A stretch of 64,000 bases of DNA from Candidatus Neomarinimicrobiota bacterium. GTDB taxonomy: Bacteria; Fidelibacterota; UBA2242; B5-G15. The translations under genes and the position numbers were made by a program. The stretch is taken from contig JACDNV010000008.1 in assembly GCA_017656425.1 (NCBI GenBank), positions 84,998-148,997 of the forward strand. Direction: 5' to 3'. Every line of letters begins with the position of its first letter. The stretch's first letter is position 1. Positions 1 to 9,810 of this stretch are shown here, piece by piece. A model generated the notes under the pieces. The model ran no database searches and was not told where the DNA came from. It saw only the letters and a program-made list of their open reading frames with translations.

Positions 1-1
1 A

Positions 2-3000
2 AAAACTAAGTTTTTAGAAATTTGGATAAAAGGAGACCACGGAAGGCTTCATATCGATCTTGGTGAAATTAGTGAAGACGTAAACGGAAATGGTGTTTTA
101 GATAAAGAGGATAAACCTGATCCTGGCTCTGGTTATAAGTTTGGTAACGGAATTGTGGATCCGGGTGAAGACGTTGGACTGGATGGCGTACCCGATGAGG
201 AGGAATATATTGTCACCACAAGTGGTGATACACTCAGGTATGGCGATGAAAGATTAAAGAGATATGGACGTGATCCCGAAGACCCTCATGGAGATAACTG
301 GAAGTGGAAGGAAACATCAACCGATTATAGAAAAATCAATGGGACAGAGGGTAACTATAATAAGGATGTAGGGGGAAATTTCCCCGATACTGAAGATATG
401 GATAATAATTTGACGCTTGATAATAGGAATGATTATTTTACTGTATCATTTTACCTGGATGAAAGAGGTGACAAATACGTTGAGGGTAGGACATATTATG
501 ATAATGGTAGGCCAACAGGCTGGAAATTATATAGAATACCGATTAGTGAATTTACAAAGATTGATCCAGCTGGAAATATTTCATGGGATAACATACGGAT
601 GTGCAGGTTATGGGTTGATGAATTCTCTAGAAGCGATACAATTATGATTGCAAAGATGGAATTTGTATCAAATGAGTGGGAAGAACTTGGAGTTGCTAAT
701 GGTTTCGACCAGCCATTCACGCAAAATGAGGAAGCTTTCGCGATAAAGGTCATTAATACTGAGGATAATCCCGACATATATAAACCTCCAAAAGGGGTCG
801 AAGGGGAATATGATCGTGTGAATCAGATAAGATTAAAGGAACAGTCATTGGTGTTATGGTTTGATGGGGAGGAGGGGTTAAAACCCGGACAGATAGCCGC
901 AGCAAGAAAGGATCTCAGGGAAGCATTAAGTTTTATAAATTATAAGAAGTTAAAATTATTTGTCCATGGTAAAGATATTAAAACAGCTGATGGCTTACGA
1001 TTTACAAAGAATGATACAACGGGATTAGTATTTTTTATTAGGTTTGGAGAAGATATAGATTATTATGAGTACAGACAGCCAATATTTTCAGATGAACAAA
1101 TCTTTTGGGATAAAAGAAATTCTATAGTAATCGACTTTAATTTCATAACGGGATTAAAAACTTATATTAGAGAATCGGATTTCCCCGGTAATGATTCGGA
1201 GCCACAACAGTTTTTCTTATACAGAGATGAGGAGGGGAAAATTATAAGAAGAGTCTGGAAGGAAGTCAAAGGCGGCAAATATACAGGTAGGGAAATAATA
1301 ATAAACAGGGAACCAACTATAACAAAAGTGAAGACATTGACGGTGGGATTGATTAATACAAATGGGGCGAAGGTATATTACAATGTTAGAAGTGGTATTG
1401 AAGAGATAAAAATATTCAGGAAGAATTCCGTTAGAAATACTCTAAAAGGTGAAGTCTGGATTGATGAATTAAGATTATCTGATGTAAGGAAGGAACCGGC
1501 TATTGCATATAGAACCAGCATCAATTTTAAATTATCTGATCTGGGGTCAATGAATATTCAGTTGAGCAGAAAAGATGCAGATTATCACACCGTGGAGCGG
1601 GGACCGTCACAAAATGCAAATGCTCTTAATACCAATAAAGATTTCAGAATAAGTACAAGCTTGAATCTTCAAAAGTTTTTCCCGAGAAGCTGGGGTTTAA
1701 GATTACCCGTCTCAGCCAGTTACAACCAGAACACTGCTATTCCCATGTACTTTATTGGGAAGGATATTCTAACGGGAGATAGTCCACCCGACAGCTTGAT
1801 ATCTAGTAGAAAGAGTTACGGTTATACAGTACGGTATAGCAAGACTCGCTCAGATAATTGGTTTACGAAATACACAATTGACCAGATCACTCTCAGCTTT
1901 TCCGCTTCTTTTCAGGATTTTTCGGATATTTATACAAGGTTTAATAGATCAAAAAGTTATAGAGGGAATTTTTCTTATTCTATCCCCTTTGGAAGGAATA
2001 ATTATGTAAAATTATTTTCGTGGGCTGAGTCTATTCCTATAATAGGTGAAAAGATAAAAGATTTAAAGCTTTATTATACTCCTGAGAAATTTTCTGTAAA
2101 TCTTTCCAGTGGTGAGTCAATTTCTAAGAAGATTAGAAGAGATAACGGGGAAATTTATAATAATTATACGTTTGGATTGAATCGAACTTTTAATTTTTCA
2201 TACAAAATCTTTGATAATTTAAACTTTTCGATTAATAAAAGTATAGCTAGCGATATGCGGGAATTTGGAAATGACAAACTAAAAGCAATAAAAGAGCTAA
2301 AACCAGGGAAAGTAAATAATATTTCGGAAGGATATGATATTAATTTTAATCCAACCATTGCTTTTTTAAGGCCAAATTTTTCCTACAGCTCCAATTTTGC
2401 ATGGAGTGAACCTATTAATAGTACAACAAAAAGCATTGATCAGATTAGCAATCAAAATAGAATCATGACATCAGTAAGTATAAGTCTTAAAAGATTATTG
2501 GAAACATTTTATAAACCAGAAGGCAGTTCGTCGTCTGGGAGAACAAAGAGAGGCCGTCGTAGACCTAGTCTGCCCACACCAACGGTAGATAAAAATAAAA
2601 GGGGTGAAAAGGTGAAGAATATCCCGATACTGGATCACCTATACAAGATTCTGGATAAAGTAAAACCAATATCATTTAGTTATTCATTAAGTAATTCTAT
2701 TGCTAATTATGGTAGGTATGGAAGACCTGATCTTTCGTATAGGATAGGTTTTAAAAAAGATCCCGGTTTGCCAATTATTCAGGAGGAAATTGGTGCAAAC
2801 ATAGATAATATTGTGAATAATTTTGATCTTTCAGCTTCAACAGGTATTGATATTTCCAGAAATATAAAATTGAATTTTAATTACTCACAGAATTCCGCAA
2901 TAACCAGGACTCAGTTGCAAACAAACAAAAATTTGAATAGAAGCTTTTTACCACTTGGGAAAGATGGAAGCGACGGATTCCCTTTTCCCTCATGGCGTCT

Positions 3001-3589
3001 GAATATTTCTGGATTACAGAAATTACCGATTTTAAATAAGTATTTAACTTCTCTTTCTTTGAGCCATTCATTTCTTGGAAAGTCTACGAAAATTATTCAG
3101 AACGGGAGGATGATTAATACAATATATGTTTCAAACTTTCAGCCACTTGCTGGTTTAACCTTTAATCTTAAAAAAGGTATAAATGGTAACTTTAACCTTA
3201 GCAAAGGTAAAACGATTTCACTCAGGCAGGGAGATACAGAAATAACTGAAAAAATGAATATGGTTTCTACATTATCATATAGAAAAAGAGGTGGTTTGAA
3301 TATTCCATTGCCATTTTTAAATGATGTCCAGCTTGATAATGATATAACCTTCAATTTTAGTTTTGATTACAGCTATTCTGTTAAAAAGTCTAAAAGGAAG
3401 AATGGTACAAGATTCACAAAACAGGGAGAAAATAAAAGCTGGCGAGTGTCTCCTAAGATTAGTTACTCTTTTACGAATAAAGTGACCGGTGGTATATTTT
3501 TCGAATATGGTGAAAGCTATGACATTTATACAGGCAAGAGAATAACAAGAAATGGTGGCTTTGATATAAACATTGCAATAAGGGGATAA
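2..3589 (+). CDS. sprA: SprA-like T9SS outer-membrane translocon protein, C-terminal part (truncated by window edge)
   Basis: The frame is open from base 2 without a stop, so the gene begins outside the window; 1,195 residues are present, about half of a usual SprA. SprA is the giant beta-barrel forming the T9SS channel in the outer membrane. What I see: Asp/Gly-rich early segments, then a block reading GEVWIDELRLSD that is typical of SprA family proteins, followed by several hundred residues of alternating aromatic/polar strands with repeated 'NFSYS' and 'LSFSF' patterns, as in a large barrel. It ends 'DINIAIRG'. A Lys/Arg/Ser-rich linker lies at about nt 2520-2610. The downstream glutaminyl cyclase and the many sorting-domain proteins in the window fit a T9SS organism. 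Family assignment is confident; exact role (secretion versus gliding) cannot be told. Confidence 0.85.
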   Translation, partial: KTKFLEIWIKGDHGRLHIDLGEISEDVNGNGVLDKEDKPDPGSGYKFGNGIVDPGEDVGLDGVPDEEEYIVTTSGDTLRYGDERLKRYGRDPEDPHGDNWKWKETSTDYRKINGTEGNYNKDVGGNFPDTEDMDNNLTLDNRNDYFTVSFYLDERGDKYVEGRTYYDNGRPTGWKLYRIPISEFTKIDPAGNISWDNIRMCRLWVDEFSRSDTIMIAKMEFVSNEWEELGVANGFDQPFTQNEEAFAIKVINTEDNPDIYKPPKGVEGEYDRVNQIRLKEQSLVLWFDGEEGLKPGQIAAARKDLREALSFINYKKLKLFVHGKDIKTADGLRFTKNDTTGLVFFIRFGEDIDYYEYRQPIFSDEQIFWDKRNSIVIDFNFITGLKTYIRESDFPGNDSEPQQFFLYRDEEGKIIRRVWKEVKGGKYTGREIIINREPTITKVKTLTVGLINTNGAKVYYNVRSGIEEIKIFRKNSVRNTLKGEVWIDELRLSDVRKEPAIAYRTSINFKLSDLGSMNIQLSRKDADYHTVERGPSQNANALNTNKDFRISTSLNLQKFFPRSWGLRLPVSASYNQNTAIPMYFIGKDILTGDSPPDSLISSRKSYGYTVRYSKTRSDNWFTKYTIDQITLSFSASFQDFSDIYTRFNRSKSYRGNFSYSIPFGRNNYVKLFSWAESIPIIGEKIKDLKLYYTPEKFSVNLSSGESISKKIRRDNGEIYNNYTFGLNRTFNFSYKIFDNLNFSINKSIASDMREFGNDKLKAIKELKPGKVNNISEGYDINFNPTIAFLRPNFSYSSNFAWSEPINSTTKSIDQISNQNRIMTSVSISLKRLLETFYKPEGSSSSGRTKRGRRRPSLPTPTVDKNKRGEKVKNIPILDHLYKILDKVKPISFSYSLSNSIANYGRYGRPDLSYRIGFKKDPGLPIIQEEIGANIDNIVNNFDLSASTGIDISRNIKLNFNYSQNSAITRTQLQTNKNLNRSFLPLGKDGSDGFPFPSWRLNISGLQKLPILNKYLTSLSLSHSFLGKSTKIIQNGRMINTIYVSNFQPLAGLTFNLKKGINGNFNLSKGKTISLRQGDTEITEKMNMVSTLSYRKRGGLNIPLPFLNDVQLDNDITFNFSFDYSYSVKKSKRKNGTRFTKQGENKSWRVSPKISYSFTNKVTGGIFFEYGESYDIYTGKRITRNGGFDINIAIRG

Positions 3590-3610
3590 GATATTTTTAA
3601 ACATTTGAGA

Positions 3611-4513
3611 ATGTTAACACCTATCATTTTCATTTTTATTTTTATTATAAACTGCTCGAATGGGATGAAATTCGACGGAGAGAAAGCATATGAATATCTT
3701 AAAATGCAGTGTAACTTAGGTCCAAGATATCCGGGCTCTGATGGACATATGGCATTACGAGATACATTGATTAATCATATGATAAATCTTGCTGATACCA
3801 TATTAATACAGGATTTTGAGGTGTATGTAGAACCTGATAAGAAAAGTCTGGCACTTACCAATATTATCGGTGTTTTTGAAGGAAGAAATAATAATAGAAG
3901 TATTTTACTTGGTGCCCACTGGGACACAAGACCCAGGGCAGAGCTTCATCCCGATTCTGATAAGAGGTGCTATCCAATAATCGGAGCTAATGATGGAGCC
4001 AGTGGTGTGGCTGTGCTAATGCATATTGCTGAGATATTAAATATGTTTCAACCACCGTTGAATGTCATTGTTGCTTTCTTTGATGGAGAAGACTGGGGGT
4101 ATCAGGGTAGTCTCGAATATTTCTGTCTGGGATCTAAACATTTTGCTAAAAACCTACCGATTAGAAAGCCCGATGAAGCTATAATTATTGACATGATAGG
4201 GGATAATGACCTAAGGATTCCGATCGAAAGGTATTCCTATAGAATTGCTCCCGAACTTATAAAAGAAATCTGGAATATTGCTAACAAGAAAGGCTATAAA
4301 CAGTTTGATTTCAGTCTGGGAAGTTTCATTTATGATGATCATATGCCTCTATATGAGATTGCAAAAATAAAGGCAGTTGTTATAATAGATTTTGAATATC
4401 CTAATAGGTGGGTTAATTACTGGCATACTTTGTATGATACTATAGATAAATGCAGTGCCAATAGCCTTGCTATCGTGGGAGAAGTTTTACTGGAATACGT
4501 CTATTCTAAATGA
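3611..4513 (+). CDS. Glutaminyl-peptide cyclotransferase-like M28 lipoprotein
   Basis: About 300 residues. The N-terminus has a hydrophobic stretch ending in a lipobox (IINC), so it is probably a lipoprotein facing the periplasm. The body matches the M28/glutaminyl cyclase fold: GAHWDTRP, then GANDGASG (zinc-ligand Asp), FFDGEDWG (Glu), a GSKHFA motif, IIDMIGDND, DDHMPL and WHTLYDT (zinc-ligand His). The GSKHFA and WHT motifs favour glutaminyl cyclase over an aminopeptidase. The reaction would convert N-terminal Gln to pyroglutamate. It follows sprA by 21 bp and precedes prmA by 6 bp. A TTG at 3605 is an alternative start two codons upstream; no strong ribosome binding site decides between them. 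See the finding on N-terminal Gln of exported proteins. Confidence 0.78.
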   Translation: MLTPIIFIFIFIINCSNGMKFDGEKAYEYLKMQCNLGPRYPGSDGHMALRDTLINHMINLADTILIQDFEVYVEPDKKSLALTNIIGVFEGRNNNRSILLGAHWDTRPRAELHPDSDKRCYPIIGANDGASGVAVLMHIAEILNMFQPPLNVIVAFFDGEDWGYQGSLEYFCLGSKHFAKNLPIRKPDEAIIIDMIGDNDLRIPIERYSYRIAPELIKEIWNIANKKGYKQFDFSLGSFIYDDHMPLYEIAKIKAVVIIDFEYPNRWVNYWHTLYDTIDKCSANSLAIVGEVLLEYVYSK

Positions 4514-4519
4514 GAAATT

Positions 4520-5359
4520 ATGAATTTGAAAAAGCCCTTCTGGTTCAAAGTTAAATTGTCAGGCAATTTTGATAAGGAAATTGTTACATATATTTTATCG
4601 GAAGCTGGATCGTTGGGCTGTCAGGAGGTAGATGGTGCCCTGATAGCTTATTTCTCTCAAGAACTGAACATAAATAAAGTAAAGGAAAAAATTCACGAGA
4701 AGCTTACAGTGTTTAATATAAGTGATTATGAGATAAAAATTGATACTATCGTAGATGATGGGTGGTCTACCAGATGGAGAGATTATTATAAGCCAATTTT
4801 AATAAATAATTGTTTCTATATTAGACCACCTTGGTATCCGAAATTAAGTAATGAATACATTGATATAGTTATAAATCCTGGTAGTGCTTTTGGAACAGGT
4901 ACACATCCTACAACTCAGATGTCTTTATATTTTTTGAAAAAATATATTTTAAATGATTCAAGGGTTCTTGACGCTGGTTGTGGCTCAGGGATATTAACAA
5001 TTGCTGCCTTAAAGCTTGGTGCTGGATTTGTTATAAGTGTTGACAATGATAGCATGGTCAAGAATAATTACATAAAAAATTTAAAACTTAACAATATCAA
5101 AAAAGGTTATGAACTAATAATAAAAGATGTTACTTTATTAGAAGATTTTAATTTTGATGTAATTGTTTCAAATATTGATATAAAGAATAACATTAAACTT
5201 TTAAATTTACTACTTGAGGAGAGGTTAAGACCTAAAGTGATGATATTTTCTGGCTTTTTAAAAAGAGAAAATAGTAAAATTATGAAATTATTAAAGGAGT
5301 ATAAAATCGATGTAAAAGACTCTGGCGAATTAAGAGGGTGGTATGCAGTTGTTATATAG
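4520..5359 (+). CDS. prmA: Ribosomal protein L11 methyltransferase PrmA
   Basis: 279 residues, close to the usual PrmA length. PrmA is a cytoplasmic SAM-dependent enzyme that trimethylates ribosomal protein L11. The N-terminal substrate-recognition domain includes DDGWSTRWRDYYKP (residues 79-92). The linker/active-site motif NPGSAFGTGTHPTTQ lies at 119-133 and the SAM-binding motif DAGCGSG at 151-157; VSNID takes the place of the common VANI motif further on. The gene starts 6 bp after the upstream lipoprotein and its 3' end overlaps the next gene by 17 bp, so the three are probably co-transcribed. Nothing is odd apart from the low GC. Confidence 0.92.
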   Translation: MNLKKPFWFKVKLSGNFDKEIVTYILSEAGSLGCQEVDGALIAYFSQELNINKVKEKIHEKLTVFNISDYEIKIDTIVDDGWSTRWRDYYKPILINNCFYIRPPWYPKLSNEYIDIVINPGSAFGTGTHPTTQMSLYFLKKYILNDSRVLDAGCGSGILTIAALKLGAGFVISVDNDSMVKNNYIKNLKLNNIKKGYELIIKDVTLLEDFNFDVIVSNIDIKNNIKLLNLLLEERLRPKVMIFSGFLKRENSKIMKLLKEYKIDVKDSGELRGWYAVVI

Positions 5360-6413
5360 AAAACTTTTTGTTCTTATTTTGGTTATAATTATTTCGCTTC
5401 TAACCAATTGTTTTGACTCAAATGGCAATAAACAGGTCGAGGCTATTTTCGAGATTAGAGCTCTGGGATTTAACTACAGCTTTCAGGATACATCAATTTT
5501 TATCTGGGCTGAAGTGTTCGATCCCGAAGGAAATGAAAATATTGACTCCGTTAGATTTAGTATATATAAAATTGCCGATTATTCAGATGAGATCTTAATT
5601 GATAGCGGATTCCTCGATGACGATGGAACTGAAGGTGATATAATTTCAAATGATGGTATATATTCTAAAAAAATAATAGGTATTAATCTGGATGAAGGTT
5701 ATTACAAATTAATAGTGATTGCGGTGAATAAATCTGGCGAGGAAACTGAACCGGGTATATTTTCGGGTTATATTTCTATAAATAGTGCACCTGTAATCTA
5801 CCTTCTTGAGGCTCCAAAAAGTTTTGAGAAAGGTGATACTTTAATTTTTAAAATAAGAGCAAGTGATCCACAGGGGCTTGATGATATAGTATCAGTAAGG
5901 TATTTCATAAAACTACCCACAGGAGAGATAAAAACACACTATACATGGGCTTTGAGAGATGATGGACAGTTTGGCGATGAGGTTGCGGGTGATGGGATAT
6001 ATACGGTGTATCAACCGTCGAATAAGAACAGCAAATATCAGGGAACTTTTAGCTTTTACTTTTACGCTCAGGATTTAAGCGGGTTGTTTAGTGATACGCT
6101 CAGAGTAGATATTAGAAATCCAGGTGTTACATTGAAATCACCTAATGGCGGAGAATGTTATAATTTAGGTGATACGATAAAAATCTCCTGGGAAAGTGCT
6201 TTTATACTTCAGTTGAAGTTGGAAATTATAATAGTTGATAAAGATCAGACGATAAATATAGATACAGTATATGCAATGGTTGAAGAATATAACTGGGTGG
6301 TTGCTGCTGATTTCCCAATGCCCAGCAATTGTAAAATAAGAGTTTTTAATATAGAAAAGGACTCTCGATTTGATGAAAGTGATGGGGTTTTTAAAATAGG
6401 GGATTGTAATTAG
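5343..6413 (+). CDS. Lipoprotein with Ig-like/KNH-like domains, function unknown
   Basis: 356 residues. A signal peptide of about 22 residues ends in a lipobox (LLTNC), so this is a probable lipoprotein. Two similar Ig-like modules follow, each with Asp-rich turns (for example DDDGTEGDIISNDGIYS and DDGQFGDEVAGDGIYT), as in choice-of-anchor or cadherin-like surface proteins. The C-terminal part contains PNGGECYNLGDTIKISWES, a pattern found in the Ser-Thr-rich membrane-anchor (Kre9/KNH-like) domain. The start codon lies inside the end of prmA (17-bp overlap), suggesting coupled translation. No enzymatic motif is visible. It may be a surface or periplasmic adhesion or scaffold protein; the function is unknown. 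Confidence 0.7.
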   Translation: MQLLYRKLFVLILVIIISLLTNCFDSNGNKQVEAIFEIRALGFNYSFQDTSIFIWAEVFDPEGNENIDSVRFSIYKIADYSDEILIDSGFLDDDGTEGDIISNDGIYSKKIIGINLDEGYYKLIVIAVNKSGEETEPGIFSGYISINSAPVIYLLEAPKSFEKGDTLIFKIRASDPQGLDDIVSVRYFIKLPTGEIKTHYTWALRDDGQFGDEVAGDGIYTVYQPSNKNSKYQGTFSFYFYAQDLSGLFSDTLRVDIRNPGVTLKSPNGGECYNLGDTIKISWESAFILQLKLEIIIVDKDQTINIDTVYAMVEEYNWVVAADFPMPSNCKIRVFNIEKDSRFDESDGVFKIGDCN

Positions 6414-6417
6414 AATT

Positions 6418-7995
6418 ATGAAAAGGTTTATATTATTTATAATTATTTCGTTAATAGGGATTACTACAAATGTACAATTAAATGCTCAGCTTTTCAGGCT
6501 CATGAGTCCTGATATATCGGATACAACGATAACTTACCCTGGGCTTGCAAGTAATGGTGTAACGTCTATTCTGCCAATGGGAGAGGATAAAATATGGTTT
6601 GGTACTGGTAGGGGTTTGTCGGTTACTTACAATTTTGGCAATAGTTTCGAGAGCTTTTTGCCTGGTGCAGGTATAATGCCAAAAGGTGGTATATCTGCAA
6701 TGGATATAGAGGATTCAACAATCTGGATAGCTGGTGTATTTGATACCCTGATAATGGGAGCTTATCTACAAGCGGGGGGTGGTCTTTCATATTCTATTGA
6801 TGGTGGTAAGACATGGAGATGGATACCTCAGCCAGTTGATGATAAGTCGGATACAGTAGAAAATTGGTATGGGCATAAGGTGAAATTTTTACCTATTACG
6901 ACTAATGTTCAGAATACTACATGGGATATAGAAATAACAGATAAATATGTTTACATAGTAAGCTGGGCAGGAGGGCTCAGGCGAACGTCTGATTTTGGTA
7001 TGACCTGGGAAAGAGTCCCATTGCCTGATGATGATTATAATTTTCTTAAATGCGGTCCTATTGATTATCCCATTGACCCTCGGGATCCACCTAATGGAAA
7101 TCATAATCATAAAGGATTTAGTGTGCTCGCGTATAAAGATACGCTATGGGTTGGCACTGCAGGTGGAATAAATCTTGGGATAGTTAATGAGAATGGATGT
7201 ATTTCATGGAAAAGGTTTACTGCGCAGAATAGTGGGATATCGGGTAACTGGGTAGTTGATATAAAAAGACAGGTTTATAATGGTAAAAGCATAATCTGGG
7301 CTATAACCCTGAGGGCAGATGATGTATCAGAATTTAATGCATTAAGTAAATCAATTGATGGTGGTAGAACGTGGCAAACCACACTAAGAGGTGTCAGAGC
7401 ATATAGTATCTCATTTTATGATTCTGTTGTATTTGCATGTACTGAGCAGGGTTTATATAAATCTCTTGATGGTGAAAATTGGGCTAAGTATAAACCAATT
7501 GTGGATGAGGTGAAACGAGAACGTATTTATTCTAAAGAGGTATTCTGTGTATTTATAGATAAAAGATTAACACCAAACCAAATGTGGGTTGGGACAGGTG
7601 ATGGCGTAGCAAGGACAACGAATGATGGCCTGACCTGGGAAATATTTAGAGCATATCAATCTGCAAAGCAGGATGATAAAATGAAGGTCTATGCCTATCC
7701 GAATCCATTCGCTCCGAATTATCATAATAGACTAGCAAATGATGGATATGTAAGAATTCAATTTTACTTGGATAATCCTGCTGAGGTACAATTAGAGACT
7801 TATAATTTTGCTATGGAAAAGGTATATGAAAGTAATAAAAAGTATTTTCCATCTTCAGGTGATTATAGCATAGCGTGGACAGGGCGTGATAATGAGGGTA
7901 ACCTAGTTGCAAATGGAGTTTATTTTTGCAAATTAAATATTGAAAGTAATGGGAGGAAAAAATCATACTGGACAAAGCTAATTATTATAAAATAA
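6418..7995 (+). CDS. Secreted BNR/Asp-box propeller protein with T9SS sorting domain
   Basis: 525 residues. The signal peptide ends at LNA with Gln next (LNA|QLFRL). The body holds several Asp-box-like motifs (DGGKTWRW, FGMTWERV, DGGRTWQT, DGLTWEIF), typical of sialidase-like or photosystem-assembly-like beta-propellers. The last ~95 residues start YAYPNPFAPN and contain the FlgD-like WTGRDNEGNLVANGVYFCKL, ending TKLIIIK: a T9SS type A C-terminal sorting domain. So the protein is probably exported through T9SS and anchored on or released from the surface. It begins 4 bp after the preceding lipoprotein gene and its 3' end overlaps the next gene. The ligand is unknown. Confidence 0.8.
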   Translation: MKRFILFIIISLIGITTNVQLNAQLFRLMSPDISDTTITYPGLASNGVTSILPMGEDKIWFGTGRGLSVTYNFGNSFESFLPGAGIMPKGGISAMDIEDSTIWIAGVFDTLIMGAYLQAGGGLSYSIDGGKTWRWIPQPVDDKSDTVENWYGHKVKFLPITTNVQNTTWDIEITDKYVYIVSWAGGLRRTSDFGMTWERVPLPDDDYNFLKCGPIDYPIDPRDPPNGNHNHKGFSVLAYKDTLWVGTAGGINLGIVNENGCISWKRFTAQNSGISGNWVVDIKRQVYNGKSIIWAITLRADDVSEFNALSKSIDGGRTWQTTLRGVRAYSISFYDSVVFACTEQGLYKSLDGENWAKYKPIVDEVKRERIYSKEVFCVFIDKRLTPNQMWVGTGDGVARTTNDGLTWEIFRAYQSAKQDDKMKVYAYPNPFAPNYHNRLANDGYVRIQFYLDNPAEVQLETYNFAMEKVYESNKKYFPSSGDYSIAWTGRDNEGNLVANGVYFCKLNIESNGRKKSYWTKLIIIK

Positions 7996-8903
7996 TCTAT
8001 ATAGTATTAGCCATATTACTGATTTTTGTTCCTACAGCAGTATTTGCTGGTAATGGTGGATATGCAGGGTCTTTTTTAAGATTTGGTCTTGGTGTAGAAT
8101 CTCTGGCAATGGGGAATACGGGAATAGCATCTGATCCAGATGGTTTTTCGTTTTATTATAATCCAGCCTCTCTTCCATTATTGGAAAGGAAATATTTATC
8201 TTTAAATTATTACTTCTTGACTCTGGATAGATTTTTTCATAGTGCAGGTTTTTCAATGCCCTTGAAACCATCGGCGGGTTTGTCAATTTGCTGGATAAGT
8301 GCTGGCGTAAAAAATATTGAGGGAAGAACTCTCTCCGGGCTGATTGATGAGATATATAATACCAGTGAAAATGCTTTTTATGTATCTTTTGGAAATAAAT
8401 TTTTTAATAAAATTCTATTAGGTATCAATGTAAAAATTCTATATAATGATCTTGTTGAGGTGAAGGGTAAAGGTATGGGGGCAGACCTTGGGATTTTGTT
8501 TCTGGCTGGGGAAGATTTTAGAATCGGTTTAGTCGCAAAAGATCTGGGATCATCCTATTCTTATAATACCCAGAGTGTATTTGAAAGAGGTAGTAATTAT
8601 ATTGATAAATTCCCTGTAATTTATAAAGCTGGTGTATATAAAAAGTTTTTTGAAAAACTTGTATTTGCTATCGATGGTGGATACTCAGATAAAGAAGATT
8701 TTGTATATCATATTGGAACCTCTTATTTATTTAGTAAAATTCTTGAAATAAGAATGGGAGTAAATAATGGAAGCTTTACAGCAGGGTTTGGAACACAATA
8801 TAAAGCTGGAGAAAGGATTGATTTAAATCTTGGTTATGCAATAATTTTCGGAATTGCAGGGGAAGGAGAAACACATGTCCTTTCATGGCAGTTTTTATTC
8901 TAA
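7965..8903 (+). CDS. PorV/PorQ-like (UPF0164 type) outer-membrane protein with non-canonical start
   Basis: The recognisable family start MGNTGIASDPDGFSFYYNPASLP lies at 8109, but the same frame is open back to a stop at 7947-7949 and encodes a convincing signal peptide (Ile/Leu/Val-rich, then PTAVFA|GNGG). No ATG, GTG or TTG occurs in that stretch. A strong Shine-Dalgarno GGGAGG at 7951-7956 sits upstream of ATC 7962, ATA 7965 and CTG 7968; I chose ATA 7965 for spacing. PorV/PorQ-like proteins are 14-stranded barrels linked to T9SS shuttling or attachment. The gene overlaps the upstream propeller gene by about 30 bp, so translational coupling is possible. A point change ATG to ATA, or a base-calling error, would also explain it. 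Family confident, start not. Confidence 0.72.
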   Translation: MLDKANYYKIIYIVLAILLIFVPTAVFAGNGGYAGSFLRFGLGVESLAMGNTGIASDPDGFSFYYNPASLPLLERKYLSLNYYFLTLDRFFHSAGFSMPLKPSAGLSICWISAGVKNIEGRTLSGLIDEIYNTSENAFYVSFGNKFFNKILLGINVKILYNDLVEVKGKGMGADLGILFLAGEDFRIGLVAKDLGSSYSYNTQSVFERGSNYIDKFPVIYKAGVYKKFFEKLVFAIDGGYSDKEDFVYHIGTSYLFSKILEIRMGVNNGSFTAGFGTQYKAGERIDLNLGYAIIFGIAGEGETHVLSWQFLF

Positions 8904-9810
8904 AGCTGTAATTGTAATGATTTTAATAGTTTTGTGTTTAAGTAATTTATTTTCTGGTGGTTTTAAAAACTATGGTATGGTATTTTTAACTATCCCTGTC
9001 TCTTCATCTTCGATATCAACTATGTCAGTTTTCTCTCCTTATTCAGGTAATCCGGGTGCAGTTTTTGAGCATCCGGCTGGGCTAAAGACCGATATGAAAA
9101 ACTTCTCTTTTACACATTTATTCTGGTTTGCTGATGTTTCAGCAAATAATCTTTGTATTTCATTCCCATGGAACGAGAGCTCCTTTGGTTTAGGATTGGT
9201 AAGTTTTCGAATACCCGGAATAGAGATAAGACAAAAAGCTACCGATGATCCAGACGGGATTGTAGAAGCAAGTTATATTTCGGTGGCGGGTGGTTTTGCA
9301 AGGAAGATTTTAAATAGATTTACATTTGGTATCTCCATTAAATATATAGATGAGATAATGTACGATTATAGAAAGAATGGAATAAGTGGAGATGCAGGAA
9401 TAAGAACCGATATCCCCGGAGATATGATTTTGTCAGTTCTTTTGCAAAACATTACCTTTTATGCGAAAAATAGCTTCGACGCAACTTATTTACCACGACT
9501 TTTAAAAATCGGAATTATAAGACCTGAGCTATTTGTTGGTTATCCAATAGTGGTTTCAGGTGGGATAAATTTAATCACAGAATTAAACAGTCAGATTAGT
9601 GGTTTTCAAGCGGCAGTAAAGATAAATCTCTATGATAAATTTGTAGCATCAACAGGGATGGAACAATCTGGAAATAATTCGAAATATAGTTTCGGGTTGG
9701 GAATCAATTTGCGGAAGTTTGGTTTTTATTACAGTATAATCTTACTCCCCGAAGAGCTTGGCAATACAAAGGCATTAACAATAGATATTTATCCTGATCA
9801 AATTTTTTGA
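8875..9810 (+). CDS. PorV/PorQ-like outer-membrane protein
   Basis: 311 residues from ATG 8875, chosen because GGAAGGAG at 8861-8868 lies 6 bp upstream; a TTG at 8854 is the alternative. A hydrophobic signal segment ends near LSNLFSGG. The mature part follows the same plan as the preceding gene: a Gly/Asn/Pro turn (SGNPGAVFEHPAG), then regularly alternating beta strands such as FSFGLGINLRKFGFYYSIIL. It overlaps the preceding PorV-like gene by 29 bp, so the two barrels are co-translated. They may form a pair serving the propeller protein encoded upstream; that is inference. It is the last + strand gene before the accessory region. Confidence 0.68.
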   Translation: MSFHGSFYSKAVIVMILIVLCLSNLFSGGFKNYGMVFLTIPVSSSSISTMSVFSPYSGNPGAVFEHPAGLKTDMKNFSFTHLFWFADVSANNLCISFPWNESSFGLGLVSFRIPGIEIRQKATDDPDGIVEASYISVAGGFARKILNRFTFGISIKYIDEIMYDYRKNGISGDAGIRTDIPGDMILSVLLQNITFYAKNSFDATYLPRLLKIGIIRPELFVGYPIVVSGGINLITELNSQISGFQAAVKINLYDKFVASTGMEQSGNNSKYSFGLGINLRKFGFYYSIILLPEELGNTKALTIDIYPDQIF

